In this document: positions 1 to 5,830 of the stretch, piece by piece | How positions within the stretch are numbered: the stretch's first letter is position 1 | How the letters are laid out: every line of letters begins with the position of its first letter | Assembly: GCA_023453655.1 (NCBI GenBank) | Contig: JAEXTE010000225.1 | Span: 1 to 6,890, forward strand | Length of the DNA stretch: 6,890 nt | Source of the DNA: Pseudomonadota bacterium | GTDB taxonomy: Bacteria > Pseudomonadota > Gammaproteobacteria > Xanthomonadales > Xanthomonadaceae | Direction: 5' to 3' | Position numbers and translations under genes: made by a program | The notes under the pieces: model-generated | The model's database searches: none | Seen by the model: only the letters and a program-made list of their open reading frames with translations | What the model was told of the DNA's origin: nothing

Positions 1-979
1 CCGGATGCTGCAGTTCCACCGCCTCTCCTTCGATGCGCAGTTCGCCGCTGCCCGCCCGATCGAGGCCGAACAGCAGCCGCGCCAGTTCGGTGCGGCCCGC
101 GCCCAGCAGGCCGCCCAGCGCCAGCACCTCGCCGCGGCGCAGCTGCAGGTCGACCGGATGCAGGCTGCCGCGACGACCCAGCCCGCGCGCCTCGACCACG
201 ACCTGCGCGTTGGCAGGCGGCGGCGCGGCGGCATCCCGGCCGCCCGCCAGCTCCACCTCGCGCCCGACCATGGCGCGCACCAGCGCGGCCTGCGGCAGCT
301 CGGCCGGCAGGTACTCGCCGACCAGGCGCCCGTTGCGCAGCACGGTGATGCGGTCGGATACCGCATAGACCTGGTCGAGGAAGTGGGTGACGAACAGGAT
401 CGCCATGCCGCGTTCGCGCAGCCGCCGCATCACCGCGAACAGCTCGCGCACCTCGCCCTCGTCCAGGCTCGAGGTCGGTTCGTCGAGGATCAGCACCTTC
501 GCCGACACGCCCAGCGCGCGCGCGATCGCCACCATCTGCTGGACCGCGACCGGGCACGACGACAGCGGCCGGTCCACGTCGAGCTCGAGGTGCAGTTCGG
601 CCAGCAGCGCACGCGCGCCCTCGCGCACGCGGCGCCAGTCGATCAGGCCGAAGCGGCGCGGATAGCGCCCGGCATAGAGGTTCTCGGCCACCGACAGGTT
701 CGGGCAGAGGTTGACCTCCTGATAGACGGTACTGATGCCCTCGCGCTGCGCGTCCAGGGGCGTGGCCGGGTCGATCGTGCGGCCGTCGAGGGTCACGCTG
801 CCGTCGTCCGGCCGTTCGACGCCGGTGAGCAGCTTGATCAGGGTCGACTTGCCGGCGCCGTTCTGACCCATCAGCGCGTGGATCTCGCCCGCGCGCAGGC
901 ACAGGCCGACGCCCTCCAGGGCGCGCGTCGCGCCGAAGCGCTTGTGCAGTCCTTCGGCGCGCAGCACCACGGGATTCAA
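1..979 (-). CDS. ytfR: Sugar ABC transporter ATP-binding protein, YtfR-like (partial, C-terminal part off the left edge)
   Basis: ATPase that energises sugar import at the cytoplasmic face of the inner membrane. It belongs to the two-domain CUT2 family (RbsA, XylG, MglA, YtfR), whose members are about 500 residues; 326 are visible here. Domain 1 is complete. It has Walker A at residues 38-46 (GQNGAGKST), the Q-loop at 87, a family-type degenerate signature around 139-149 (SCPVAVQQM), Walker B at 161-169 with D166 and E167, and the switch His at 199. Domain 2 begins near 258 and carries GAGRT at 293-297, with Arg in place of the Walker A Lys, as is usual for this family. The stretch FVTHFLDQVYAVSDRITVLR closely resembles E. 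coli YtfR as I remember it. The TTG start at 979 is inferred: GGGAG lies 7 bases upstream, the ATG at 993 is out of frame and stops at once, and the protein begins about five residues before the conserved LRAEGL. A GTG at 970 is the alternative but lacks a ribosome site. It follows the binding-protein gene after 127 bases, and permease genes are expected next. Family call is firm; substrate is inferred. Confidence 0.93.
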   Translation of the reverse strand, partial: MNPVVLRAEGLHKRFGATRALEGVGLCLRAGEIHALMGQNGAGKSTLIKLLTGVERPDDGSVTLDGRTIDPATPLDAQREGISTVYQEVNLCPNLSVAENLYAGRYPRRFGLIDWRRVREGARALLAELHLELDVDRPLSSCPVAVQQMVAIARALGVSAKVLILDEPTSSLDEGEVRELFAVMRRLRERGMAILFVTHFLDQVYAVSDRITVLRNGRLVGEYLPAELPQAALVRAMVGREVELAGGRDAAAPPPANAQVVVEARGLGRRGSLHPVDLQLRRGEVLALGGLLGAGRTELARLLFGLDRAGSGELRIEGEAVELQHP

Positions 980-986
980 GCGCAGG

Positions 987-991
987 CTCCC
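987..991 (-). promoter_or_regulatory. Ribosome binding site for the ytfR-like gene
   Basis: GGGAG read on the minus strand, 7 bases before the proposed TTG start. It decides between TTG (979) and the unsupported GTG (970). Confidence 0.55.
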
Positions 992-1027
992 ATGCGTCCC
1001 GCGACCGGCCCCGTCGCACGCCCGCAC

Positions 1028-1049
1028 CCTGCCCGCGCGGCCGCGCAGG
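1028..1049 (-). other. Intercistronic GC hairpin between binding protein and ATPase genes
   Basis: The outer arms CCTGC and GCAGG enclose the perfect 12-base palindrome GCGCGGCCGCGC (1035-1046). They can fold as an 8-bp stem (CCTGCGCG paired to CGC-GG-GCAGG, two-base bulge) with a GCCG loop. No U-tract follows, so it is not a canonical intrinsic terminator. Stem-loops after the binding-protein gene are known in ABC operons to protect the upstream mRNA and keep binding protein in excess over membrane parts. That role is inferred here. Confidence 0.45.
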
Positions 1050-1106
1050 AGAGCGGGAAGAACCGCGCGTTTGCCGGGACGCGAGCTGCGGACTTCACCT
1101 GCGTAC

Positions 1107-2081
1107 TCAGTACTTGCGGTTGGGCAGTTCGGCTTCGGCCTGGTCCTGGGTGAACACACCCTCTTCCACCTGCACCCGCTTCGGCACCTCGCGCCCCGCG
1201 TGCACGTCGCGGATCAGCTGCGCCAGCTGTTCGCCCAGCAGCGGATTGCATTCCACCGTGGCGTTGAGCTTGCCCGCCTTCATCGCCTCGAACGCGCCGC
1301 GCACGCCGTCGATCGACACGATGCGGATGTCGGTGCCCGGCTTGAGGCCGGCTTCCTCGATGGCCTGGATCGCGCCGATCGCCATGTCGTCGTTGTGCGC
1401 GAACAGCACGTCGATGTTGCGCCCCTCGGCCTTGAGGAAGGCTTCCATCACTTCCTTACCGCGGGCGCGGGTGAAGTCGCCGCTCTGCGAACGCACGATC
1501 TGGAAGCGCGCGTCGGCGTCAATGACTTCCTTGAAGCCCTTCATGCGGTCGTTGGCGGGCGCCGAGCCCACGGTGCCCTGCAGCTCGACGATACGGATCG
1601 GTCCGTCCTGGCCTTCGCTGTCCTCGACCAGCCAGCGCGCGGCGCGGCGGCCTTCCTCGACGAAGTCCGAGCCGATCAGGGTCGCGTACAGCGAATCGTC
1701 CGCGACGTTGACCGCGCGGTCGGTCAGCACCACCGGGATGCCGGCGGCCTTGGCCTCGCGCAGCACCGTGTCCCAGCCGGTTTCGACCACCGGGGAGAAC
1801 GCGATCACGTCCACGCCCTGGGCGATGAACGAGCGCAGCGCCTTGATCTGGTTTTCCTGTTTCTGCTGCGCGTCTGAAAACTTGAGGTTGAACTCCGGCG
1901 GCGCCAGCGCCTCCTTCACCGAGCGCGTGTTGGCCGTGCGCCATTCGCTTTCCGCGCCCACCTGGCTGAAGCCGACGGTGATCGCATCGCCCCCCGCACC
2001 GGCGCCCGCGCCGTCGCCGCCGGAACACCCGGCCAGCCCCGCCGCGCACAGCATCGCCGCCATACCCAGAAACTTCCGCAT
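1107..2081 (-). CDS. ytfQ: YtfQ-like periplasmic-type sugar-binding lipoprotein of an ABC transporter
   Basis: Substrate-binding component, 324 residues, of a CUT2 sugar importer (Peripla_BP_4-type two-lobed fold). The N-terminus is a lipoprotein signal: basic MRK, a short hydrophobic stretch, and lipobox LAGC with lipidated Cys19. A Gly/Ala-rich linker (20-32) follows, and the mature fold starts with ITVGFSQVGAESEW (34-47). Blocks very close to E. coli YtfQ as I recall it are QQKQENQIKALRSFIAQGVD (72-91), ELQGTVG (166-172), SQSGDFTRARGKEVMEAF (198-215), AHNDDMAIGAIQAI (228-241) and IDGV (257-260). E. coli YtfQ binds galactofuranose. Here the neighbours oxidise an aldopentose or galactose, so L-arabinose is my preferred ligand, without direct evidence. 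ATG at 2081 is preceded by GGAGG at 5 bases. Ser at position +2 after the lipid Cys would, by the E. coli Lol rule, favour outer-membrane sorting. YtfQ itself is a soluble periplasmic protein, so the anchor is a difference. A LacI-type operator lies just upstream. Confidence 0.93.
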   Translation of the reverse strand: MRKFLGMAAMLCAAGLAGCSGGDGAGAGAGGDAITVGFSQVGAESEWRTANTRSVKEALAPPEFNLKFSDAQQKQENQIKALRSFIAQGVDVIAFSPVVETGWDTVLREAKAAGIPVVLTDRAVNVADDSLYATLIGSDFVEEGRRAARWLVEDSEGQDGPIRIVELQGTVGSAPANDRMKGFKEVIDADARFQIVRSQSGDFTRARGKEVMEAFLKAEGRNIDVLFAHNDDMAIGAIQAIEEAGLKPGTDIRIVSIDGVRGAFEAMKAGKLNATVECNPLLGEQLAQLIRDVHAGREVPKRVQVEEGVFTQDQAEAELPNRKY

Positions 2082-2083
2082 CG

Positions 2084-2092
2084 CTCCCTCCC
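2084..2092 (-). promoter_or_regulatory. Ribosome binding site for the ytfQ-like gene
   Basis: GGGAGGGAG on the minus strand. The GGAGG core ends 5 bases before the ATG at 2081. It is a strong Shine-Dalgarno, consistent with high expression of a binding protein. Confidence 0.75.
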
Positions 2093-2103
2093 GAACGTCG
2101 TTG

Positions 2104-2117
2104 TGTTTGCGCTACCA
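2104..2117 (-). promoter_or_regulatory. LacI-family operator-like site (xyl-box-like)
   Basis: The 14-mer TGGTAGCGCAAACA (minus strand) has the LacI/GalR-family layout: inverted half-sites TGGTAGC / GCAAACA around a central CG step. It differs at one position from the Xanthomonas XylR 'xyl-box' as I remember it (TGGTAGCGCTAACA). It sits 22 bases upstream of the ytfQ-like ATG, after the dehydrogenase gene ends, where a repressor could control a separate transporter transcript. No clear -35/-10 pair is visible next to it, since flanking DNA is almost pure GC. The regulator is not in the window. Site recognition is from memory, and function is inferred. Confidence 0.55.
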
Positions 2118-2125
2118 CCAGGCGC

Positions 2126-2150
2126 CCGCCGCGCTCCCACGGCGCGGCGG
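2126..2150 (-). other. Strong GC hairpin after the semialdehyde dehydrogenase gene
   Basis: Perfect 9-bp inverted repeat, CCGCCGCGC (2142-2150 read on minus) and GCGCGGCGG (2134-2126), with a 7-base loop. It can extend by 3 bp past a one-base bulge. It begins 13 bases after the stop codon at 2164 and ends just before the LacI-type site. No U-run follows, so classical Rho-independent termination is unlikely. It could be a partial terminator, an mRNA 3'-end stabiliser, or a boundary between catabolic and transport transcripts. Confidence 0.5.
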
Positions 2151-2163
2151 CGCGTGGCCGGCC

Positions 2164-3603
2164 TCAGGCCGAGGTATAGGCGGTCTTGACCGTCGTGTAG
2201 AACTCCACCGCGTAGCGGCCCTGCTCGCGCGGGCCGTAGCTGGACGCCTTGCGCCCGCCGAAGGGCACGTGCGGATCCACGCCGGCGGTGGGCAGGTTGA
2301 CCATCACCATGCCCGCCTGGGCGTGGCGCTTGAAGTGCGTGGCGTACTTGAGCGAGCTGGTGCAGATGCCCGCGCACAGCCCGAACTCGGTGTCGTTGGC
2401 CATCGCCAGCGCCTGCTCGTAGTCGTCGGCGCGCAGCACTGCCGCCACCGGCCCGAAGATCTCCTCGCGCACGATGCGGTCGCCGGGCTTGGCCGCGAAC
2501 AGGGTCGGCGCCAGGAAGTGGCCCTTGGTCTTCCATTCCACCATGTCGCCGCCGGCGAGCAGCTCGCCGCCGTCGTCGTGGCCGGCCTGGATGTAGGACA
2601 GGTTGGTCTTGAGCTGGTCGCCGCTGGCCACCGGGCCGATGTCGACCCCGGCTTCCAGCGGATCGCCGACGCGCACCTTGGCCAGCCGCGCCTGCATGCG
2701 CGCGACGAACTCGTCATGGATGGCGCTCTCCACGATCAGGCGGCTGGAGGCCGTGCAGCGCTGGCCGGTGGAGAAGAACGCGCCGTTGACCGCGCATTCC
2801 ACCGCCTTGTCGAGGTCGGCATCGGCCAGCACGACCAGCGGATTCTTGCCGCCCATCTCCATCTGCACCTTGAGCGCGCGCTCTGCGGCCTGCTTGAGCA
2901 GCGCGTGGCCGGTGGGCACCGATCCGGTGAAGGTCAGCGCGTCCAGCGACTTGTGGTTCACCAGCGCCTGGCCGACCTCGCGGCCGCTGCCCAGCACCAT
3001 GTTGAACACGCCCTCGGGCAGGCCGGCACGCGAGAGGATCTCGGCGATCGCCCAGGCGCAGCCCGGCACGATCTCGGCCGGCTTGAACACCACGGTGTTG
3101 CCGTAGGCCAGCGCCGGCGCGATCTTCCAGGCCGGGATCGCCAGCGGGAAGTTCCAGGGCGCGATGATGCCGACCGAGCCGACCGGTTCGCGAGTGATCT
3201 CCACGTCCACGCCCGGGCGGGTGGAGGCCAGCTTCTCGCCCGGGATGCGCAGCGCCTCGCCGGCGAAGAACTTGAAGATCTGCCCCGCGCGCGCGGCTTC
3301 GCCGATGCTCTCGGGCAGGGTCTTGCCCTCCTCGCGCGCCAGCAGCCGGCCGAGCTCTTCCTTGCGGGCGAGGATCTCGCTGCCGACCGCGTCGAGGATG
3401 TCGGCGCGCTGCTGCGGATTGGAGACCGACCAGGCCGGCAGCGCCGCCGCGGCCGCGTCCACCGCCTGCGCGGCGCGCTCCGCATCGAGCCGGCCGTAGC
3501 TGCCGACCGGCGTCGCCAGGTCGGACGGGTTTTCGTCGGCGTGGTCGCCCGCGCCCTCGACCCACTGGCCGGCGATGTAGCTGCTGAAGCGTTGCTCGGT
3601 CAC
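2164..3603 (-). CDS. Alpha-ketoglutaric semialdehyde (2,5-dioxovalerate) dehydrogenase
   Basis: Cytosolic aldehyde dehydrogenase of 479 residues, the normal family length. It is assigned to oxidation of alpha-ketoglutaric semialdehyde to alpha-ketoglutarate with NAD(P)+, the last step of non-phosphorylative pentose oxidation. The catalytic set is complete: N151 in APWNFPLAIP, general base E249 in QMEMGGKNP, nucleophile C283 in STGQRCTASSR, and EEIFGP at 380-385. Cofactor residues are K174 and E177 in FKPAE and the FTGSVPTG loop (225-232). E177 is the kind of residue that favours NAD+, although enzymes of this group often accept both. The C-terminal block NLPTAGVDPHVPFGG followed by SSYGPREQG is typical of this semialdehyde dehydrogenase subgroup as I know it. 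The GTG start at 3603 has AAGGAG 8 bases upstream. It lies 86 bases after the dehydratase gene that would make its substrate. Alternatives are glutarate- or succinate-semialdehyde dehydrogenase; the context argues against these. Confidence 0.92.
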   Translation of the reverse strand: MTEQRFSSYIAGQWVEGAGDHADENPSDLATPVGSYGRLDAERAAQAVDAAAAALPAWSVSNPQQRADILDAVGSEILARKEELGRLLAREEGKTLPESIGEAARAGQIFKFFAGEALRIPGEKLASTRPGVDVEITREPVGSVGIIAPWNFPLAIPAWKIAPALAYGNTVVFKPAEIVPGCAWAIAEILSRAGLPEGVFNMVLGSGREVGQALVNHKSLDALTFTGSVPTGHALLKQAAERALKVQMEMGGKNPLVVLADADLDKAVECAVNGAFFSTGQRCTASSRLIVESAIHDEFVARMQARLAKVRVGDPLEAGVDIGPVASGDQLKTNLSYIQAGHDDGGELLAGGDMVEWKTKGHFLAPTLFAAKPGDRIVREEIFGPVAAVLRADDYEQALAMANDTEFGLCAGICTSSLKYATHFKRHAQAGMVMVNLPTAGVDPHVPFGGRKASSYGPREQGRYAVEFYTTVKTAYTSA

Positions 3604-3611
3604 CTCACGTT

Positions 3612-3617
3612 CTCCTT
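3612..3617 (-). promoter_or_regulatory. Ribosome binding site for the semialdehyde dehydrogenase gene
   Basis: AAGGAG on the minus strand, 8 bases before GTG at 3603. A nearer GTG (minus strand 3609-3607) is in another frame and stops after two codons, so this site fixes the start at 3603. Confidence 0.8.
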
Positions 3618-3633
3618 TCTTGTCCTGGTGTCG

Positions 3634-3651
3634 CGACCGCCGAAGCGGCCG
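3634..3651 (-). other. Intercistronic hairpin with UUCG tetraloop
   Basis: CGGCCGC and GCGGTCG pair as a 7-bp stem (one G-U) around the exceptionally stable tetraloop UUCG closed by C-G. A GTC/GAC helix can add three pairs past a one-base bulge. It lies between the dehydratase stop (3690) and the dehydrogenase ribosome site (3612-3617). No U-tract follows, so mRNA stabilisation or processing is likelier than termination. Confidence 0.5.
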
Positions 3652-3689
3652 GACGGTGCGCGGGCGGGGGCGGCGCGCCGACGCCAACC

Positions 3690-4697
3690 TTACAGCGCGC
3701 GCACCCCGCCCGGGGCGAAACCCGCCGCCACGGCCCGCAGCCGGTTGCGCAACGGGGCACCCAGTTCGGGCAGTTCGATCTCGAATTCGTCGCCCGGCTG
3801 GGCGCGTACGCCGTCGGCGAAGCTCAACGTCGCCGTGCCGAAGAAATGCAGGTGCACGTCGCCCGGTCGCCGGTGCGCGGCGTACTTGAAATGGTGGTAC
3901 TCGAGGTTCTCCAGCGAATGGCACATGTTGGCCTCGCCGGTGAGGAAGGGCTTCTCCCAGACCACGGCGCCGTCGCGCCGCAGGCGGCTGGTGCCGCGCA
4001 GGTCGCGCGGCAGCGCGCCGGTGCGCAGCTCGGGGCCGACCGCGCAGGCGCGCAGCTTGGAGTGGGCCAGGTAGAGATAGTTCTGGCGCTCGGTGACGTG
4101 GTCGGAAAACTCGTTGCCGATGGCGAAACCGAGCCGGTGCGGCGTGCCGTCCGGGCCGATCAGGTAGAGGCCGACCAGTTCGGGCTCCTCGCCGCCATCG
4201 AGGGCGAAATCGGGCGATGCCAGTTCCGCGCCGGGCGCGGCGAGGATCCCGCCATCGCCCTTGTAGAACCACTCGGGCTGCGCGCCCGGCTTGCCCGGCG
4301 CCGGCATGCCGCCCTCCACGCCCCACTGGAACATGCGCATCGAGTCGGTGAGGCTGCCCTCCTCGGCCTGCTGCTGCAGCTTCTGGTGCATGGCGTCGCG
4401 CGCCGCGGCGCTGCCCAGGTGGGTGAGGCCCGTGCCGGTGACCAGGCAGTGGGCCGGATCGGGATGCTGGAGCGGTGGCAGCACCCGGCCGGCGGCCAGC
4501 AGCGCCGGATAGTCCAGGCGGGTCGCGCCCGGGGTCGCTTCGGCCTCGTCGGCCAGGCTGCGCCCGGTGGCGATGGCCACGCTGGCCAGCGCGTAGGTGC
4601 CGTCCAGCCCGTCGAGCAGGCGCACCTGCGCGCCGTCGGGCGAGACCACACCCACGCGGACGTCGCCCGCGTCGTCTTGCAGCTGGATCAGTCGCAT
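3690..4697 (-). CDS. araD1: AraD1/GguC-family 2-keto-3-deoxy-pentonate dehydratase (FAH fold)
   Basis: A 335-residue member of the fumarylacetoacetate hydrolase superfamily, AraD1/GguC branch. Its likely role is dehydration of 2-keto-3-deoxy-L-arabonate (or the D-isomer) to alpha-ketoglutaric semialdehyde in the cytosol. Visible marks are FYKGDG (144-149), the ExE metal pair E171/E173 in EEPELVG, and the block GFAIGNEFSDHVTERQNYLY (190-209). There Glu196 stands at the position where many FAH-fold enzymes have Asp, which I believe is normal for this branch. GEANMCHSLENLEYHHFKY (254-272) and LHFFGTATLSFADG (283-296) are further conserved blocks. The family name comes from gguC, beside the Agrobacterium gguAB sugar transporter. 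ATG at 4697 is chosen because the family starts at MRLIQL. An upstream in-frame ATG (4763) would add 22 unlike residues and lacks a ribosome site. The ribosome site for 4697 (AGGA, 12 bases away) is weak. The gene following it consumes the proposed product. Substrate stereochemistry cannot be read from sequence. Confidence 0.88.
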   Translation of the reverse strand: MRLIQLQDDAGDVRVGVVSPDGAQVRLLDGLDGTYALASVAIATGRSLADEAEATPGATRLDYPALLAAGRVLPPLQHPDPAHCLVTGTGLTHLGSAAARDAMHQKLQQQAEEGSLTDSMRMFQWGVEGGMPAPGKPGAQPEWFYKGDGGILAAPGAELASPDFALDGGEEPELVGLYLIGPDGTPHRLGFAIGNEFSDHVTERQNYLYLAHSKLRACAVGPELRTGALPRDLRGTSRLRRDGAVVWEKPFLTGEANMCHSLENLEYHHFKYAAHRRPGDVHLHFFGTATLSFADGVRAQPGDEFEIELPELGAPLRNRLRAVAAGFAPGGVRAL

Positions 4698-4734
4698 CGG
4701 CGCAGTCCGTCCTGACTTGAGTGCCAGCCGCCGA

Positions 4735-4817
4735 TTCTGCCGGGTCGACGGATATGCATCCAATTCATTCGTTCGAGAAATCGATACCCATTAGCGTATA
4801 TCGCAATCCGCTGCGGG
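4735..4817 (-). promoter_or_regulatory. AT-rich intergenic island, candidate promoter/operator for araD1 and downstream genes
   Basis: The 120-base gap before the dehydratase gene contains about 60 bases that are more than half A+T, against about 30% around it. It holds ATTGCGATATACGCTAAT, whose outer ATT/AAT and central TATA are symmetric and whose GCG/CGC arms are an imperfect inverted repeat. It also holds ATCGAT and a GGAT-GCAT-ATCC motif. No -35/-10 pair fits well (TTGCGA at 4806-4801 is the best -35 candidate, but no good -10 lies 16-18 bases on), so the exact promoter is not called. Confidence 0.4.
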
Positions 4818-5744
4818 TCAGTCGTCGAACGGGTCCACCACCTGGCGCTGGCCCAGCATGAACGCATCCGCCACATGGCGCAGCGGCGCCAGGTCCACGT
4901 CCGAGGCGCCGCTGCGCACCAGCCCGGCGAAGCGCCGGTACAGCATCGGGTACTCCTGCTCGGGCTCGCTGTGCACCACCCGCCCGTCCACCGACAGCGT
5001 GGCCCCGCCCTCGGCCAGCAGCATCGTGCCGGCGTCGGTGGAGGCCTCGATGTCCCAGCTCTGGCGGCCGGTCTGGCGCCAGTCGAACTCGGCGGCCAGG
5101 TCCAGCCCCCCGGCGTCGGAGAACCGGATCGAGGCGGCGATCGGTGCCTGGCGGTTGGCGGGGAACTCCAGCGTCGCCGCGGTGGCGAACACCGGCCGCG
5201 GCAGGATCCGGGTGACGATGGACAGCGCGTTGATGCCCGGGTCGAACACGCCCAGGCCACCGGGCTGCCAGATCCAGTCCTGGTTGGGGTGCCACTGGCG
5301 CACGTCTTCCTTCCAGGTCACCCGCATGCGCTGGATCCGGGTACCGGCCAGGAACGCGCGCGCGGCCTCCACCGCCGGGGCGTAGCGCGAATGCCAGCTG
5401 GCGAACAGCGACACGCCCTTCGCCGCGGCGCGCGCCGCCAGGTCCTCGACCTCCGACAGCGTGGCCCCCGGCGGCTTTTCCAGGAACACGTGCTTGCCGG
5501 CGTCGATCGCCTGCACCGCCGCCGCGTAGCGGTACTGCGGCGGCATGCACAGCGAGACCGCGTCGATCGACGGCACCGCGGCGAGCATCGTGCCGATGCT
5601 GTCGAAGTTGTCGATGCCCTCGACGCGGCCGTTGCGGCTGGCCGCCGCGACCAGGTGGAAGTCGCCGTCGGCAGCGACGGCGGGCAGGTGCTGGTCGCGC
5701 ACGATCTTGCCCACGCCGACGATCGCCAGGTTGATGCTTGCCAC
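4818..5744 (-). CDS. Gfo/Idh/MocA-family aldose 1-dehydrogenase (L-arabinose/D-galactose 1-dehydrogenase type)
   Basis: Cytosolic NAD(P)-dependent enzyme of 308 residues that oxidises the C1 hydroxyl of an aldose to the aldono-lactone, the entry step of the pathway. The N-terminal Rossmann domain (1-120) has AIVGVGKIVRDQHLPA (7-22), Ser37-Arg38 where the cofactor 2'-group sits (the pair suggests NADP+ use), and EKPPGATL (89-96) with catalytic Lys90. The C-terminal domain has WKEDVRQWHP (144-153) and GGLGVFDPGINALSIVTRIL (162-181), with D168 and N172 as expected sugar-contacting residues. These blocks match Azospirillum brasilense L-arabinose 1-dehydrogenase closely as I remember it. The GTG start at 5744 is preferred: GGAGAG lies 7 bases upstream and length fits the family. 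The ATG at 5759 lacks a ribosome site, overlaps this one, and would add five residues; further upstream extension runs into galM. Orthologues act on L-arabinose, D-galactose and D-fucose. The neighbours (ketodeoxypentonate and semialdehyde enzymes) favour a pentose. Confidence 0.9.
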   Translation of the reverse strand: MASINLAIVGVGKIVRDQHLPAVAADGDFHLVAAASRNGRVEGIDNFDSIGTMLAAVPSIDAVSLCMPPQYRYAAAVQAIDAGKHVFLEKPPGATLSEVEDLAARAAAKGVSLFASWHSRYAPAVEAARAFLAGTRIQRMRVTWKEDVRQWHPNQDWIWQPGGLGVFDPGINALSIVTRILPRPVFATAATLEFPANRQAPIAASIRFSDAGGLDLAAEFDWRQTGRQSWDIEASTDAGTMLLAEGGATLSVDGRVVHSEPEQEYPMLYRRFAGLVRSGASDVDLAPLRHVADAFMLGQRQVVDPFDD

Positions 5745-5751
5745 GGGTGCT

Positions 5752-5757
5752 CTCTCC
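5752..5757 (-). promoter_or_regulatory. Ribosome binding site deciding the GTG start of the aldose dehydrogenase
   Basis: GGAGAG on the minus strand, 7 bases before GTG at 5744. It overlaps the rival ATG (5759-5757), which argues against that ATG being used. Confidence 0.7.
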
Positions 5758-5802
5758 ATGAAATATCTAAGTCGGCGCGGCATGCGGCGCCGCGGGTTCG
5801 TC

Positions 5803-5821
5803 CCTGCCGTACGCCGGCAGG
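5803..5821 (-). other. Short hairpin just after galM
   Basis: CCTGCCG/CGGCAGG, a 7-bp inverted repeat with a 5-base loop, 9 bases after the galM stop. No U-tract is present. It could be a weak mRNA 3' structure inside the operon, or chance in GC-rich DNA. Confidence 0.3.
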
Positions 5822-5830
5822 CGGTTGGCG

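Noticed and set aside
1035..1046. The palindrome GCGCGGCCGCGC as a regulator binding site or attachment site
   Set aside because: It consists only of G and C in a GC-rich gap and lacks operator-like asymmetry. A hairpin role is more economical, and nothing suggests integration.
5..1153. A 382-codon plus-strand frame opposite the ABC ATPase gene
   Set aside because: It is antisense to an ATPase with Walker A, Walker B, Q-loop and H-loop intact. Its own protein is rich in Ala, Arg, Gln and His without domain features.
2126..2150. Rho-independent terminator
   Set aside because: The stem is strong but no U-rich run follows on the transcribed strand, so it is listed only as a hairpin.
1114..4074. 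A 986-codon open frame on the plus strand, opposite the binding-protein, dehydrogenase and dehydratase genes
   Set aside because: Its translation is low-complexity and Ala/Arg/Ser-rich, with no recognisable motif. It is fully antisense to three genes with intact catalytic motifs. Long stop-free antisense frames are expected when G or C fills third codon positions.
2164..4326. A fusion of the semialdehyde dehydrogenase with a 241-residue upstream extension
   Set aside because: The extension reads through the dehydratase gene in the wrong frame. The GTG at 3603 with AAGGAG upstream is clearly the start.
3846..4715. A 289-codon plus-strand frame opposite the dehydratase gene
   Set aside because: It is an antisense shadow with no ribosome site or motif of its own, and its composition is typical of GC-rich non-coding frames.
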